Shown here piece after piece: positions 15,670-23,148 of a stretch of 35,289 bases of DNA (positions are counted from its first letter, which is position 1; each line of letters opens with the position of its first letter). The DNA comes from an uncultured Porphyromonas sp. GTDB taxonomy: Bacteria; Bacteroidota; Bacteroidia; Bacteroidales; Porphyromonadaceae. The notes under the pieces were generated by a model. That model made no database searches. It worked only from the letters and a program-made list of their open reading frames with translations, and had not been told where the DNA came from. The DNA is taken from positions 1-35,289 of the forward strand of contig NZ_CALHVI010000054.1 of NCBI RefSeq assembly GCF_938039215.1, given 5' to 3'. Both the position numbers and the translations under genes were made by a program.

Positions 15670-18600
15670 TTAGAAACCAACGTTGAGACCGAAGCTGATG
15701 GTGCGCAGGGCAGGGATGTCGGTCGAGCGGAAGCCGTTGAGGGCTGCTTCGAGCTCTCTATTCTTCGTAGCTGCGTAGAGGAAGCCGAGGTTGTTAGCCG
15801 TCAGAGAGAGGCTAGCTGACCCGACATGAAGCACCTTCGTCAGACGCTCGGGCAGACGGTAGCTGAGGCTTACTTCCTTGAGACGGATGAAGTCTGAGGA
15901 GTGGAGCTGACGGGTCGATACGCCGCTACTACGCAGGGGATTCTGCAGGATAGGTAGAGGGTTCGAAGCACTGGTGTTGGTAGGAGTCCAGTAGTTGCCT
16001 ACGAGTTCCTTGCTAGCGTTCATAGAAGCCGAGCGTAGCCCATCGGCGATGGCAAAGGCATCGAAGTGGTCATAGATATAGCCCCCGAACTGGTAGCTGA
16101 TCAGTGCGCTCAGAGTGAAGCCTCCGTACGAGAGACTATTGGTGAGGCCACCATATACCTTGGGATAAGCAGACTTAGAGGGGCCACGACCAGCCTCTGC
16201 ATGGTCATAGGTGATATTGTCTGGGCTCTCGGGCTTAGAGGGGTCGATGAGGAACTTACCCAGCCCCGAAGCTTGGTCTACACCGACATAGTGAGGGAGG
16301 TAGAAGGTGTAGACATCACTCCCTGCACGATAGAGGTAGATGTTATTCGGACCACTGATGATGTCGCCATTGGGAAGGGCCTCGACACGAGAGCGGATCT
16401 TCGTCAGAGAGAAGTCTAGATCCCAGCGGAGCTTGTTGGAGCGAAGTAGGTCAGAAGCATGAAGCTCGATCTCTACACCACGGTTGGAGATCTCCCCGCT
16501 ATTGTCCTGATAGGAGCTTACGGCGTGGTTGTAGGAGACGGGTACCTTCATGAGGAGGTTCGTCGTGTACTTGTCGAAGTACTCGATACCGAGGGTGAAG
16601 CGCTTAGCCAGAGTGAGGTCAAGGCCGACATTGAGGCTTCGGCTCTTCTCCCAGCCTAGATCGAGGTTAGCCAGCTGGCTGAGGTAGATCGCAGACTCTG
16701 GGCCGTAGCTACCGCCGAAGGAGTAGAGACCTCTCCAGGAGTACTCTGCATCGGGGAGATTACCATTTGTACCAAAGGAAGCGCGGAGCTTAGCATCGGT
16801 GATGAACTTATTGTCCTTGAGGAAGTCTTCACGACCGAAGCGCCATGCGCCCGAGAAGCTGTAGAAGACCCCGGAGCGGTTATTCTTCCCGAGCTTGGAG
16901 GAGATGTCGTTGCGAAGGCTTAGACCTGCGTAGTAGAGGCTATTGTAGTTGTAGTTGAGTCGTCCGAGGTAGGAGAGGAGGAAGCTGCCGTAGTGGTTGC
17001 TTTCGCTGTCGACTACCTGACCGTTGCCGAGCTCCTTGAGCTTGGAGGTGGAGTACTGGTTCACAACGAAGCCATGGCGGAGCTGCTCGAAGGACTGGGC
17101 TTCGATACCAGCGAGTGCGTCGACATGGTGGCGGTCGAAGTCCTTGTTGAAGTTCAGGACGTTGGAGGTCGTCTTGACAGTAAGTTCGTTGTTGATACGT
17201 ACACCCTGCCCACCTACACGAGCACCATCGGAGGTCAAGGGGCTCAAGTACTGGAAGGCCTTGACAAGCGTATATTCGATGGAGTTGGTCGTCTTGAAGG
17301 AGAGGTAGTCGGTGAAGGTGATCTGTGCGTTGGCACCAGCGAGACCACGCAGGGTACCCAGCTGATTGAGCACACGATCGGGATCAAGGAGTTCGATCGG
17401 ATTGTCCCCACGCTTCATGGGTGCAGCAGCGGGATTGTAGCTCCCATCAGAGAGACGAACGGGCTGGTCGGGGCGGGAGACGAGGGAGAGGATCGTGGGG
17501 TGGGTGAGGCTGACACTAGCGCTCTGTCTAGAGTTGTCACCGATACCCTGCTGGGAGGAGTAGGACACCTGACCCTTGAAGGAGAGGTCGAGCCACTTGG
17601 TCGCCTTGTTGTCGAGGTTCAGCAGACCCGAATAGCGGGAGAAGCCTCCGAAGGGGGAGATACTCTTGATATTGTTGTAGCCGAGGGAGGCGAAGTAGCG
17701 GAGCCCTTCGGTACCACCATTTGCTGAGAAGGAGACATCGCTGAGTCTACCCGTGCCGAGGAGTTCCTTCCTCCAGTCGGTTACGGTCTCTCTGCTCTTG
17801 ACGAAGCTACTAGGGTTTGATGCTACATAGCTGTCGGTGACGATAGCTTCGGCCTCTTTGCGTAGGGCAGCACGATTGGCATAGTTAGCGCCAGTGGGCA
17901 GGATAGCATCCTGCTTGTAGAGGATCTGGTTGATGAAGGCTTCACGCTGATAGTCGAAGACCTCATTGGCATTCATCGTCTCGAAGGAATTGGTCGCCAG
18001 CTGTGAGAAGCCCGTGCTTGCCTTGAAGGAGAAGTTGGTCTTGCCCTGCTTACCACGCTTGGTCGTGATGATGACGACACCGTTAGCTGCACGAGAGCCA
18101 TAGAGCGAAGCGGAGGCAGCATCCTTGAGTACGGAGATCGACTCGATGTCCTCTGGATTGATGGAGGCGAGGATATTGGAGGATAGACCACTGACCCCAT
18201 AGTCACCAGCGGTGATGGGCACACCGTCTACGACGTAGAGAGGCTCCGTCGTCCCGTTGATACTCCCGACCCCACGGATCTGAAGGGTCCCAGAGGCTCC
18301 AGGCTCCCCCGTCTGTGAGGTGACACGTACACCTGCTACCTTACCAGCGAGGGCCTTGTCGACGGACTCAACCTTAGCACTGGCAATCGCCGAGGCCTTG
18401 ACGCTGCTCGTAGCACCAGTGAGTGAGGATCGGCGCTGTGTCCCGTAGGCAGAGACCACTAGAGGGTCGAGGGTCTTCTCGGTGCTCTGCAGGACGACGC
18501 GTAGCTCACGACCTGTGAGGGCGACGGTCTGCGTAGCGTAGCCGATGTAGGAGATGCGGAGGCTCTTAGCCCCCTCGGGGAGGGTGAGGGTGAAGCGTCC

Positions 18601-18780
18601 CTTGGCATCGGTGAGGGCACCGCTACGGGGGAACTCAAGGCAGAGGACAGATGCCCCATCGATGGGCTCGTTGTTCTCCGAGGCTAGGACTAAGCCCGTG
18701 ACGGAGATCTGCTTCTTCTGAGCCCAGGATATTCCTACCGAGAGGAATAGAAGCAGGAGGGATAGTAAACTCTTTCTCAT
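15670..18780 (-). CDS. RagA/SusC family TonB-dependent outer-membrane receptor
   Basis: A 1036-residue SusC-type transporter of full length. Order of parts: signal peptide (RKSLLSLLLLFLSVGISWAQ), carboxypeptidase-regulatory-like domain (about 24-110: VTGLVLASENNEPIDGASV, LRISYIGYATQTV), the SusC motif LDPLVVSAYGTQRRSSLTGA, the plug (VDKALAGKVAGVRVTSQTGEPG, LYVVDGVPI, VLKDAASASLYGSRAANGVVIITTK), and a long beta-barrel ending LRTISFGLNVGF with the terminal aromatic residue. It imports a substrate using TonB energy, with the SusD partner downstream. The gene is preceded by a ~300-nt leader with its own consensus promoter, Met-rich ORF and intrinsic terminator, suggesting attenuation. No anti-sigma/sigma or hybrid two-component regulator is adjacent. 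Confidence 0.96.
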   Translation of the reverse strand: MRKSLLSLLLLFLSVGISWAQKKQISVTGLVLASENNEPIDGASVLCLEFPRSGALTDAKGRFTLTLPEGAKSLRISYIGYATQTVALTGRELRVVLQSTEKTLDPLVVSAYGTQRRSSLTGATSSVKASAIASAKVESVDKALAGKVAGVRVTSQTGEPGASGTLQIRGVGSINGTTEPLYVVDGVPITAGDYGVSGLSSNILASINPEDIESISVLKDAASASLYGSRAANGVVIITTKRGKQGKTNFSFKASTGFSQLATNSFETMNANEVFDYQREAFINQILYKQDAILPTGANYANRAALRKEAEAIVTDSYVASNPSSFVKSRETVTDWRKELLGTGRLSDVSFSANGGTEGLRYFASLGYNNIKSISPFGGFSRYSGLLNLDNKATKWLDLSFKGQVSYSSQQGIGDNSRQSASVSLTHPTILSLVSRPDQPVRLSDGSYNPAAAPMKRGDNPIELLDPDRVLNQLGTLRGLAGANAQITFTDYLSFKTTNSIEYTLVKAFQYLSPLTSDGARVGGQGVRINNELTVKTTSNVLNFNKDFDRHHVDALAGIEAQSFEQLRHGFVVNQYSTSKLKELGNGQVVDSESNHYGSFLLSYLGRLNYNYNSLYYAGLSLRNDISSKLGKNNRSGVFYSFSGAWRFGREDFLKDNKFITDAKLRASFGTNGNLPDAEYSWRGLYSFGGSYGPESAIYLSQLANLDLGWEKSRSLNVGLDLTLAKRFTLGIEYFDKYTTNLLMKVPVSYNHAVSSYQDNSGEISNRGVEIELHASDLLRSNKLRWDLDFSLTKIRSRVEALPNGDIISGPNNIYLYRAGSDVYTFYLPHYVGVDQASGLGKFLIDPSKPESPDNITYDHAEAGRGPSKSAYPKVYGGLTNSLSYGGFTLSALISYQFGGYIYDHFDAFAIADGLRSASMNASKELVGNYWTPTNTSASNPLPILQNPLRSSGVSTRQLHSSDFIRLKEVSLSYRLPERLTKVLHVGSASLSLTANNLGFLYAATKNRELEAALNGFRSTDIPALRTISFGLNVGF

Positions 18781-18815
18781 TGACTTCTTGTTTATCTTGA
18801 TAATTGTGTGGATGC

Positions 18816-18860
18816 AAAAAAAGAAGCGCTTCTCATGGTAAATCCTAGAGAAGCGCTTCT
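18816..18860 (-). terminator. Intrinsic terminator inside the SusC/SusD leader
   Basis: On the minus strand, AGAAGCGCTTCTC (18860-18848) pairs perfectly with GAGAAGCGCTTCT (18834-18822) and is followed by T7 (18822-18816, sharing one T). It lies 35 nt before the SusC start and within the transcript from the promoter at 19114-19084, so it should stop most transcripts unless relieved. Each arm is itself a 12-bp palindrome, AGAAGCGCTTCT, so a DNA-binding dimer site is an alternative reading. Confidence 0.8.
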
Positions 18861-18883
18861 GAAAGCTCTGGATAGATATATCT

Positions 18884-19009
18884 CTATCCGTGTATGCCTA
18901 TACTGAGTTCTACAGTCAGATCGCTTCGCCTATGGATACGCCACATGGTGTCGGTGCACATTGTTGTGCCGACCCACATTCGCATCATTGTCATAGACAT
19001 TGGATTCAT
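18884..19009 (-). CDS. Met-rich leader ORF upstream of the SusC/SusD operon
   Basis: A 41-codon ORF lies in the 5' leader, about 68 nt after the predicted transcription start. Its first 23 residues contain eight Met and two Trp; the first twelve read MNPMSMTMMRMW. The stop TAG (18886-18884) lies in the 5' arm of a small hairpin (GGATAGA/TCTATCC, 18889-18883 with 18876-18870), followed 10 nt later by the intrinsic terminator. A hairpin formed by GTCGG-CAC and GTG-CACCGAC (18973-18950) sits within the ORF. By analogy with the met operon leader in the same window, I infer a regulatory leader peptide sensing methionyl-tRNA. The evidence is weaker here: the Met codons are spread out and only a 6-bp antiterminator (GAAGCG at 18927-18922 with CGCTTC in the terminator arm) was found by eye. 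Confidence 0.5.
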   Translation of the reverse strand: MNPMSMTMMRMWVGTTMCTDTMWRIHRRSDLTVELSIGIHG

Positions 19010-19083
19010 ACTGTAGCTTACTGAATTGCTTTGTTGTTTGCTTAGAGGTGTGACTGCCAGTCTCTGTGACGGGATCACGATGA

Positions 19084-19114
19084 CAAAGGTAGAGAAGAAT
19101 TTTGAATTACCAAA
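19084..19114 (-). promoter_or_regulatory. Promoter of the SusC/SusD operon
   Basis: Read on the minus strand: TTTG (19114-19111), a 19-bp spacer and TACCTTTG (19091-19084), a perfect Bacteroidota promoter. The predicted start near 19077 gives a 5' leader of about 297 nt, unusually long for this phylum, and the leader carries an ORF and a terminator. Confidence 0.85.
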
Positions 19115-19228
19115 TTTTGTTAAGAAGGTTTTTGTTCTTCACATCTGCTCCTCCCCCTTCAGATTGACCCTGCCGAAGGCACCTCTCCGATAGGCCTCTA
19201 CCGACGGCTCTCCAGAGGGGGGGTAAAA

Positions 19229-19317
19229 GGACCCTACGGTAGGTCGCTCTTGAAACCTACTGTGGGTCGCCTCGACGACCTACCGTGGGTCGGTCGACCG
19301 ACCCACAGTAGGTTTTT
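19229..19317. repeat. Type A four-palindrome array, copy 4
   Basis: Units CCTACGGTAGG, CCTACTGTGGG, CCTACCGTGGG and CCCACAGTAGG; units 2 and 4 are exact reverse complements. Units 3 and 4 are joined by a perfect 22-bp palindrome GTGGGTCGGTCGACCGACCC... (19285-19306), whose 18-bp centre also occurs in the type B array at 31738-31779. The rest of the gap up to the DUF4248 gene (19318-19606) shows nothing further. Confidence 0.9.
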
Positions 19318-19606
19318 TTGGCCCCCCTCGGAAGGCCCTATTCTAGAGGGGCTCTGGAGCCCTCTTCTAGCCCCTCGCATTTCCCCATCGGATCGGGCTC
19401 TGGAGGGGCGGGTGATCACTAAAATATTTATTAAGCGAGAGCCTTGATCTGGGGAGGGAATTGTCGTTCCTTTGTAGGGAAGTTCATCCCCTCGAAGACC
19501 CCAGGTGGAGCTCTGATAAGCTCATGACTTCCCTCGTGGGATAAGTCCTATGTACGCACCGAAGAGGGATGGCCTTCACTCTCGTATATTTATTTATTCT
19601 AAACAC

Positions 19607-19894
19607 ATGCTTTCGATGAAAACACCTACCCCCGCCTCGTACGAGGTACCCCCGCTTGAGTTCCGAGCCTACGCAGTGAAGGAGCTAGCTACGCTCTATT
19701 TCCCTCACTATGATCCTGCCTATTCGGGGCGCTGTCTACGTAGGCTCATCCGCCGTGATCCCGAGCTGCTTCGTCAGCTTCAGGAGCGAGGCTACCGCAC
19801 ACGAGCGCACTATCTGCCGCCTGCTGCCGTCCAAGTGCTCCTCGAGCATCTCGGCACACCGCAGGAGTTCTATGAGATCGTGAAGAAGAGCTAA
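19607..19894 (+). CDS. DUF4248 family small protein
   Basis: A protein of about 95 residues matching the DUF4248 pattern of Bacteroidota: FRAYAVKELATLYFPHYDPAYSGRCLRRLIRR (the family's YGKKELAxLYFP region), then a basic helix and HYLPPAAVQVLLEHLGTPQEFY at the end. The layout resembles a small helix-turn-helix protein, but no function is established. The start is uncertain: ATG at 19607 or 19616 gives a family-like length, while an in-frame ATG at 19550 adds 19 unlike residues. The next gene, a TonB-dependent-type receptor, is 273 bases away behind a terminator-like hairpin, so cotranscription is doubtful. Confidence 0.75.
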   Translation: MLSMKTPTPASYEVPPLEFRAYAVKELATLYFPHYDPAYSGRCLRRLIRRDPELLRQLQERGYRTRAHYLPPAAVQVLLEHLGTPQEFYEIVKKS

Positions 19895-20042
19895 GGAGGC
19901 GCTTGCTCTTTGCCCCAAGAGGATGGGGAGGACGGGAAGATGTACCCTCGGGTGCGGAGATTCGGTCCTACCCATCCCCTTCTTTTGTCTGTGCTGAGGA
20001 AGGGGAAAATCTTGGCAGGGAGCGCCTTCTCTTTCACGCACG

Positions 20043-20085
20043 CAGGTGCTGCAGAAGTGGTCTTGCAGATCCTGATTTTTTTTTT
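20043..20085 (+). terminator. Terminator-like hairpin upstream of the second receptor gene
   Basis: CAGG (20043-20046) and CTGCA (20049-20053) pair with TGCAG (20064-20068) and CCTG (20071-20074), with a 2x2 internal loop, followed by A and T10 (20076-20085). It could end the DUF4248 transcript or sit in the leader of the receptor gene 82 nt downstream. The sequence before it (19921-20005) can form competing stems. Confidence 0.65.
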
Positions 20086-20167
20086 ACCAGAAAGTAGTAC
20101 ATTCGCTAGTGGAATTGATGGGTGCCAACCGCTTACTTCTCACTCTCTATAACCTAAGCGTCCCAGT

Positions 20168-22420
20168 ATGAAGACAAAGACTGCTTACCATTTAGCTTGC
20201 ACACGGATCCTAGGGCTCGTTCTACTCTTTGCTTGTAGCCTCTCAGGCTTAGCCCAAGAGCAGAAGAAGCTCGAACTGAAGATCCTTTCTCCCTCGGGCG
20301 AGGGAGTGGACTCTGCCTATCTAATGCTCTCCTTCTGCCAAGCGAAGAGCATCGAAGGAAGGACAGATAAATCAGGTCACTATGTCTGCCCGATACCCGA
20401 AGGCTGCTCCACCTTGACTCTTTGGATCTGGGGAAGTGCCGATGCCATCGTCGATACGACACTCTCGGTAGCTACTACCCGCCAGCACATCATCCGCCTA
20501 GAGGATCGAATCATCGAAGGGGTGAAGATCGTCGCTACCCGACCTTCTGTACAAATGAATGCCGAGGGGACGACCTACCAGATCACGACGGAGGGGCTAC
20601 TCTCTTCAGCTAAGGCTCCCCTTGTGCTACAGCGTATCCCTGACCTCATCTACGACGGCGGAAGCTTCACGATCCCCGGCACACGAGGCCAGGTGACTAT
20701 CTATGTCGATGAGGTACCTGTCAACGAGCGCTTCCTCAGCCAACTCGACGCTCGAGATATCGATCGGGTAGAGGTGCGTCCCAGCGACGTCGCTAGTAGC
20801 TCGGGTGGCGGAGCTATCTATATCTATAGGAAGAAGCATCCAGGTACGCTCAAGGGTGAGCTCGGTATGCGTGCGGGGCTGATCAATGAGGAATATACCG
20901 TCAGCCCCTCGTTGTCCTACCTCAGTAAGACCTTTGACCTGGTGACCTCAGGCTCGGTGATTACGAACAAGCAGCATCCGCATACCCGTACGCTCCGCAA
21001 TGGGGTAGAGGTCCTCGATATACAGAGCAATACTCGGCTGACGCAGTACAATGCTGAGGCGCTACTCAACGCCGTCCTCTCTGAGCGCTTCAAGGCCTCC
21101 CTCTCCTACCTTCTCTTTGGCTACGAAGAGCGTCTCAGGCAGTCGATCACTAAGCCCCTCGGCATGAAGAGGCAGGAGTATCTCATCGGGCGCAATCTGA
21201 TGCATACGGCCAATCTGATCCTCTCCTATCAGCTCGCTCCCGAGCAAAGTCTCTTAGTGCGGGCTCAGGGGCTCCTGTCCAATGAGGCACGGACCCGTGA
21301 GGGTGTCTCGGGCGACTACTCTGCTCGTATGAGCTACTTCGTCGGGGACGTCGCTTACGACCACGATGAACTTCCCTTCCTCGGGACGACGCATGCGCTT
21401 CGCCTCGGTGCACGCCTCCTCCACCAGCGGAGTGTCGTAGAGGGAAGTGCCAAGCCTCACCAGATGACGCAGGGACAGCTCTATCTCAAGGACAACTTCT
21501 ACCTAGCTAAGGGGCTAAGCCTCTACTTCCTCCTTCGCAATGAATGGGGACGCTACGGGCTGGAGGCGAATAGGCGTAGCTACTTCAGCTTCATTCCCTA
21601 TGTGTCGCTGGCCTACTCCCAGAATGGCTACTCGGCACGCTTGAGCTTCGACCGAGATCTCTCCCGCCCCGAGGGCAGTCTTCTCTCCCCTGCGGAGTAC
21701 TTCGTCAGTGAGCTGGATCGGAAGCGAGGCAATCCCAACCTCAAGCCTCAGACGAGTCTGAACTGGGCACTCTCCCTCGGGAAGAGCTTCGGGAAAAGTC
21801 GCCTCGTCCTCACAGCCTCGCATGAGGAGCTCCAGGATCTCATCACTGGGGTCTCTACGACTACACCCAACCTCTCGACCTTCGAGAACGCTGGCGAGGG
21901 TCGCCTCTCTTCGCTCACGAGCATCTTCCGCACCTCTGCCTTCGACTACAAGCTCAATCTACAGGTCTATGCTGGGCTGAGGTACTCGGACTACCAGCTC
22001 AAGAGTGCCTACCGAGCTTCGGCGCTCAATGCCACACAGCGAGGCTGGGGGCTACGGTGCGGGGGCAGTGTAAGCCTCATGCTCAAAGGGGACTGGTTCT
22101 TCAATGCGTCGGTGAACTACAATAGTCCGACCTATGCCTTCTCCTCCCGCACCATCGCCGAGCCCCTCACCTATCTCTCCGCCCAGAAGAGCCTGCTCAA
22201 CGGACGGCTCACCTTCTCCCTCTCGGCCATGGCGCCCTGGGGACTCGGGGAATATAGACGTACTGAGATGACCTTCCGAGGGATCGAGCAGGTCCAGCAG
22301 TCGAGCCTATCGCTCTCCAATGTGAGCCTCGGTGTCTCCTTCCGCTTCGGTAAGGGCGAAGCCAAGGAAGCCCCCTCAGATGCTATCGATGCCTCGGGGC
22401 TGAAGCGCAGAGATCAGTGA
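20168..22420 (+). CDS. TonB-dependent-receptor-like outer-membrane barrel protein
   Basis: A 750-residue outer-membrane protein. It has a signal peptide (RILGLVLLFACSLSGLAQ), a carboxypeptidase-regulatory-like/Ig-type segment (about 33-120), a compact plug (VLQRIPDLIYDGGSFTIPG, then TIYVDEVPVNERFLSQLDAR, then DIDRVEVRPS) and a C-terminal barrel of the outer-membrane beta-barrel family 3 type, with strands such as GYSARLSFDRDLSRPEG and NPNLKPQTSLNWALSLG. This class of receptor lacks a SusD partner; the substrate is unknown. The strand motif YIYRKKHPGTLKGELG at the plug-barrel border is characteristic. The barrel ends SLGVSFRFGKGEAKE with a short extra tail to SGLKRRDQ. The start gives a good signal peptide. 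Confidence 0.85.
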   Translation: MKTKTAYHLACTRILGLVLLFACSLSGLAQEQKKLELKILSPSGEGVDSAYLMLSFCQAKSIEGRTDKSGHYVCPIPEGCSTLTLWIWGSADAIVDTTLSVATTRQHIIRLEDRIIEGVKIVATRPSVQMNAEGTTYQITTEGLLSSAKAPLVLQRIPDLIYDGGSFTIPGTRGQVTIYVDEVPVNERFLSQLDARDIDRVEVRPSDVASSSGGGAIYIYRKKHPGTLKGELGMRAGLINEEYTVSPSLSYLSKTFDLVTSGSVITNKQHPHTRTLRNGVEVLDIQSNTRLTQYNAEALLNAVLSERFKASLSYLLFGYEERLRQSITKPLGMKRQEYLIGRNLMHTANLILSYQLAPEQSLLVRAQGLLSNEARTREGVSGDYSARMSYFVGDVAYDHDELPFLGTTHALRLGARLLHQRSVVEGSAKPHQMTQGQLYLKDNFYLAKGLSLYFLLRNEWGRYGLEANRRSYFSFIPYVSLAYSQNGYSARLSFDRDLSRPEGSLLSPAEYFVSELDRKRGNPNLKPQTSLNWALSLGKSFGKSRLVLTASHEELQDLITGVSTTTPNLSTFENAGEGRLSSLTSIFRTSAFDYKLNLQVYAGLRYSDYQLKSAYRASALNATQRGWGLRCGGSVSLMLKGDWFFNASVNYNSPTYAFSSRTIAEPLTYLSAQKSLLNGRLTFSLSAMAPWGLGEYRRTEMTFRGIEQVQQSSLSLSNVSLGVSFRFGKGEAKEAPSDAIDASGLKRRDQ

Positions 22421-22450
22421 GCCCCGTCGCACTCATCGAGACTATAAGGA

Positions 22451-22489
22451 AGGAGAAGCACAGCTCTGTGCTTCTCCTCCCCTTTTTTC
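22451..22489 (+). terminator. Intrinsic terminator after the second receptor gene
   Basis: A perfect stem AGGAGAAGCACAG (22451-22463) / CTGTGCTTCTCCT (22466-22478), followed by CCCC and a T-run. Confidence 0.85.
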
Positions 22490-22550
22490 TTGGCCTCGGG
22501 AAGGGGCTTCGCTAAGCCTGATCCCTAGGGCGTTTGAGTACCCCCAAAAA

Positions 22551-22637
22551 ACGACCTACGGTAGGTCGCCAAGAAAACCTACAGTAGGTCGTCACTGTGA
22601 CCCACCGTGGGTCGCATCGACGACCTACCGTAGGTTT
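22551..22637. repeat. Type A four-palindrome array, copy 5
   Basis: Units CCTACGGTAGG, CCTACAGTAGG, CCCACCGTGGG and CCTACCGTAGG; units 1 and 4 are exact reverse complements. Located between a receptor gene and tRNA-Arg. Confidence 0.9.
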
Positions 22638-22744
22638 CTTTTTCGCCCTCCAAGGGAGTCACCTCCGAAGGGTCGTACTTGAGGCGCTTCCTTCCCCCTC
22701 AGATGGGGAGCAGGGAGTGGGTAGGAGAGATCCGAAAATTTAAT

Positions 22745-22752
22745 TACCTTTG
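22745..22752 (+). promoter_or_regulatory. -7 box of the tRNA-Arg gene
   Basis: TACCTTTG, a perfect -7 box, about 78 bases before the tRNA. No clear TTG-type -33 box stands at the usual distance. Confidence 0.55.
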
Positions 22753-22830
22753 CACCACGATTACGAAAAGGAAGAGTGAACCGACTCACCAAAGCTCTGG
22801 TGCTGAAGGTACATGACACATCCAAGGATT

Positions 22831-22904
22831 GGTTGGGTAGCTCAGCTGGATAGAGCAATAGCCTTCTAAGCTATCGGTCCTGGGTTCGAATCCCAGCCCA
22901 ATCA
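22831..22904 (+). tRNA. tRNA-Arg (anticodon TCT)
   Basis: A complete 74-nt cloverleaf. The acceptor GGTTGGG pairs with CCCAATC (one G-T wobble), the D arm contains AGCTCAGCTGGATAGAGC, the anticodon stem ATAGC/GCTAT encloses CTTCTAA with TCT at 22865-22867, and the T arm is CTGGGTTCGAATCCCAG. The discriminator base is A22904. CCA is not encoded. It reads AGA codons, which are rare in the genes here. Confidence 0.96.
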
Positions 22905-23148
22905 CACTAAAGCTCCCCCTTCATATCCCCCCTGAAGTTTTTATCTCTCTATTGATCGGGTAGCCCCTTGGTTCTCCTTATCCATTTCATTTGTCTCTTC
23001 TGACGAACTTTCTTCTTAGCTAACATTTGATACAAGATCCTATCTGCTTCCTGAAGCTCCTGTAGCTTCGAGTTGTGGGGCTTGATGGTATCCTCCCGAA
23101 CCGGAGGGCTAGCCCGAATATCTAGGATCGCACAAAATACAAACTCTT

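Noticed and set aside
16993..17727. 244-codon plus-strand ORF inside the SusC gene
   Set aside because: Antisense shadow of a well-supported TonB-dependent receptor; its Val/Gly/Leu-rich translation has no recognisable domain.
18781..19077. Known riboswitch (cobalamin or SAM-I) in the SusC leader
   Set aside because: I could not find the conserved B12 box or SAM-I core motifs; a covariance-model search would be needed to exclude other classes.
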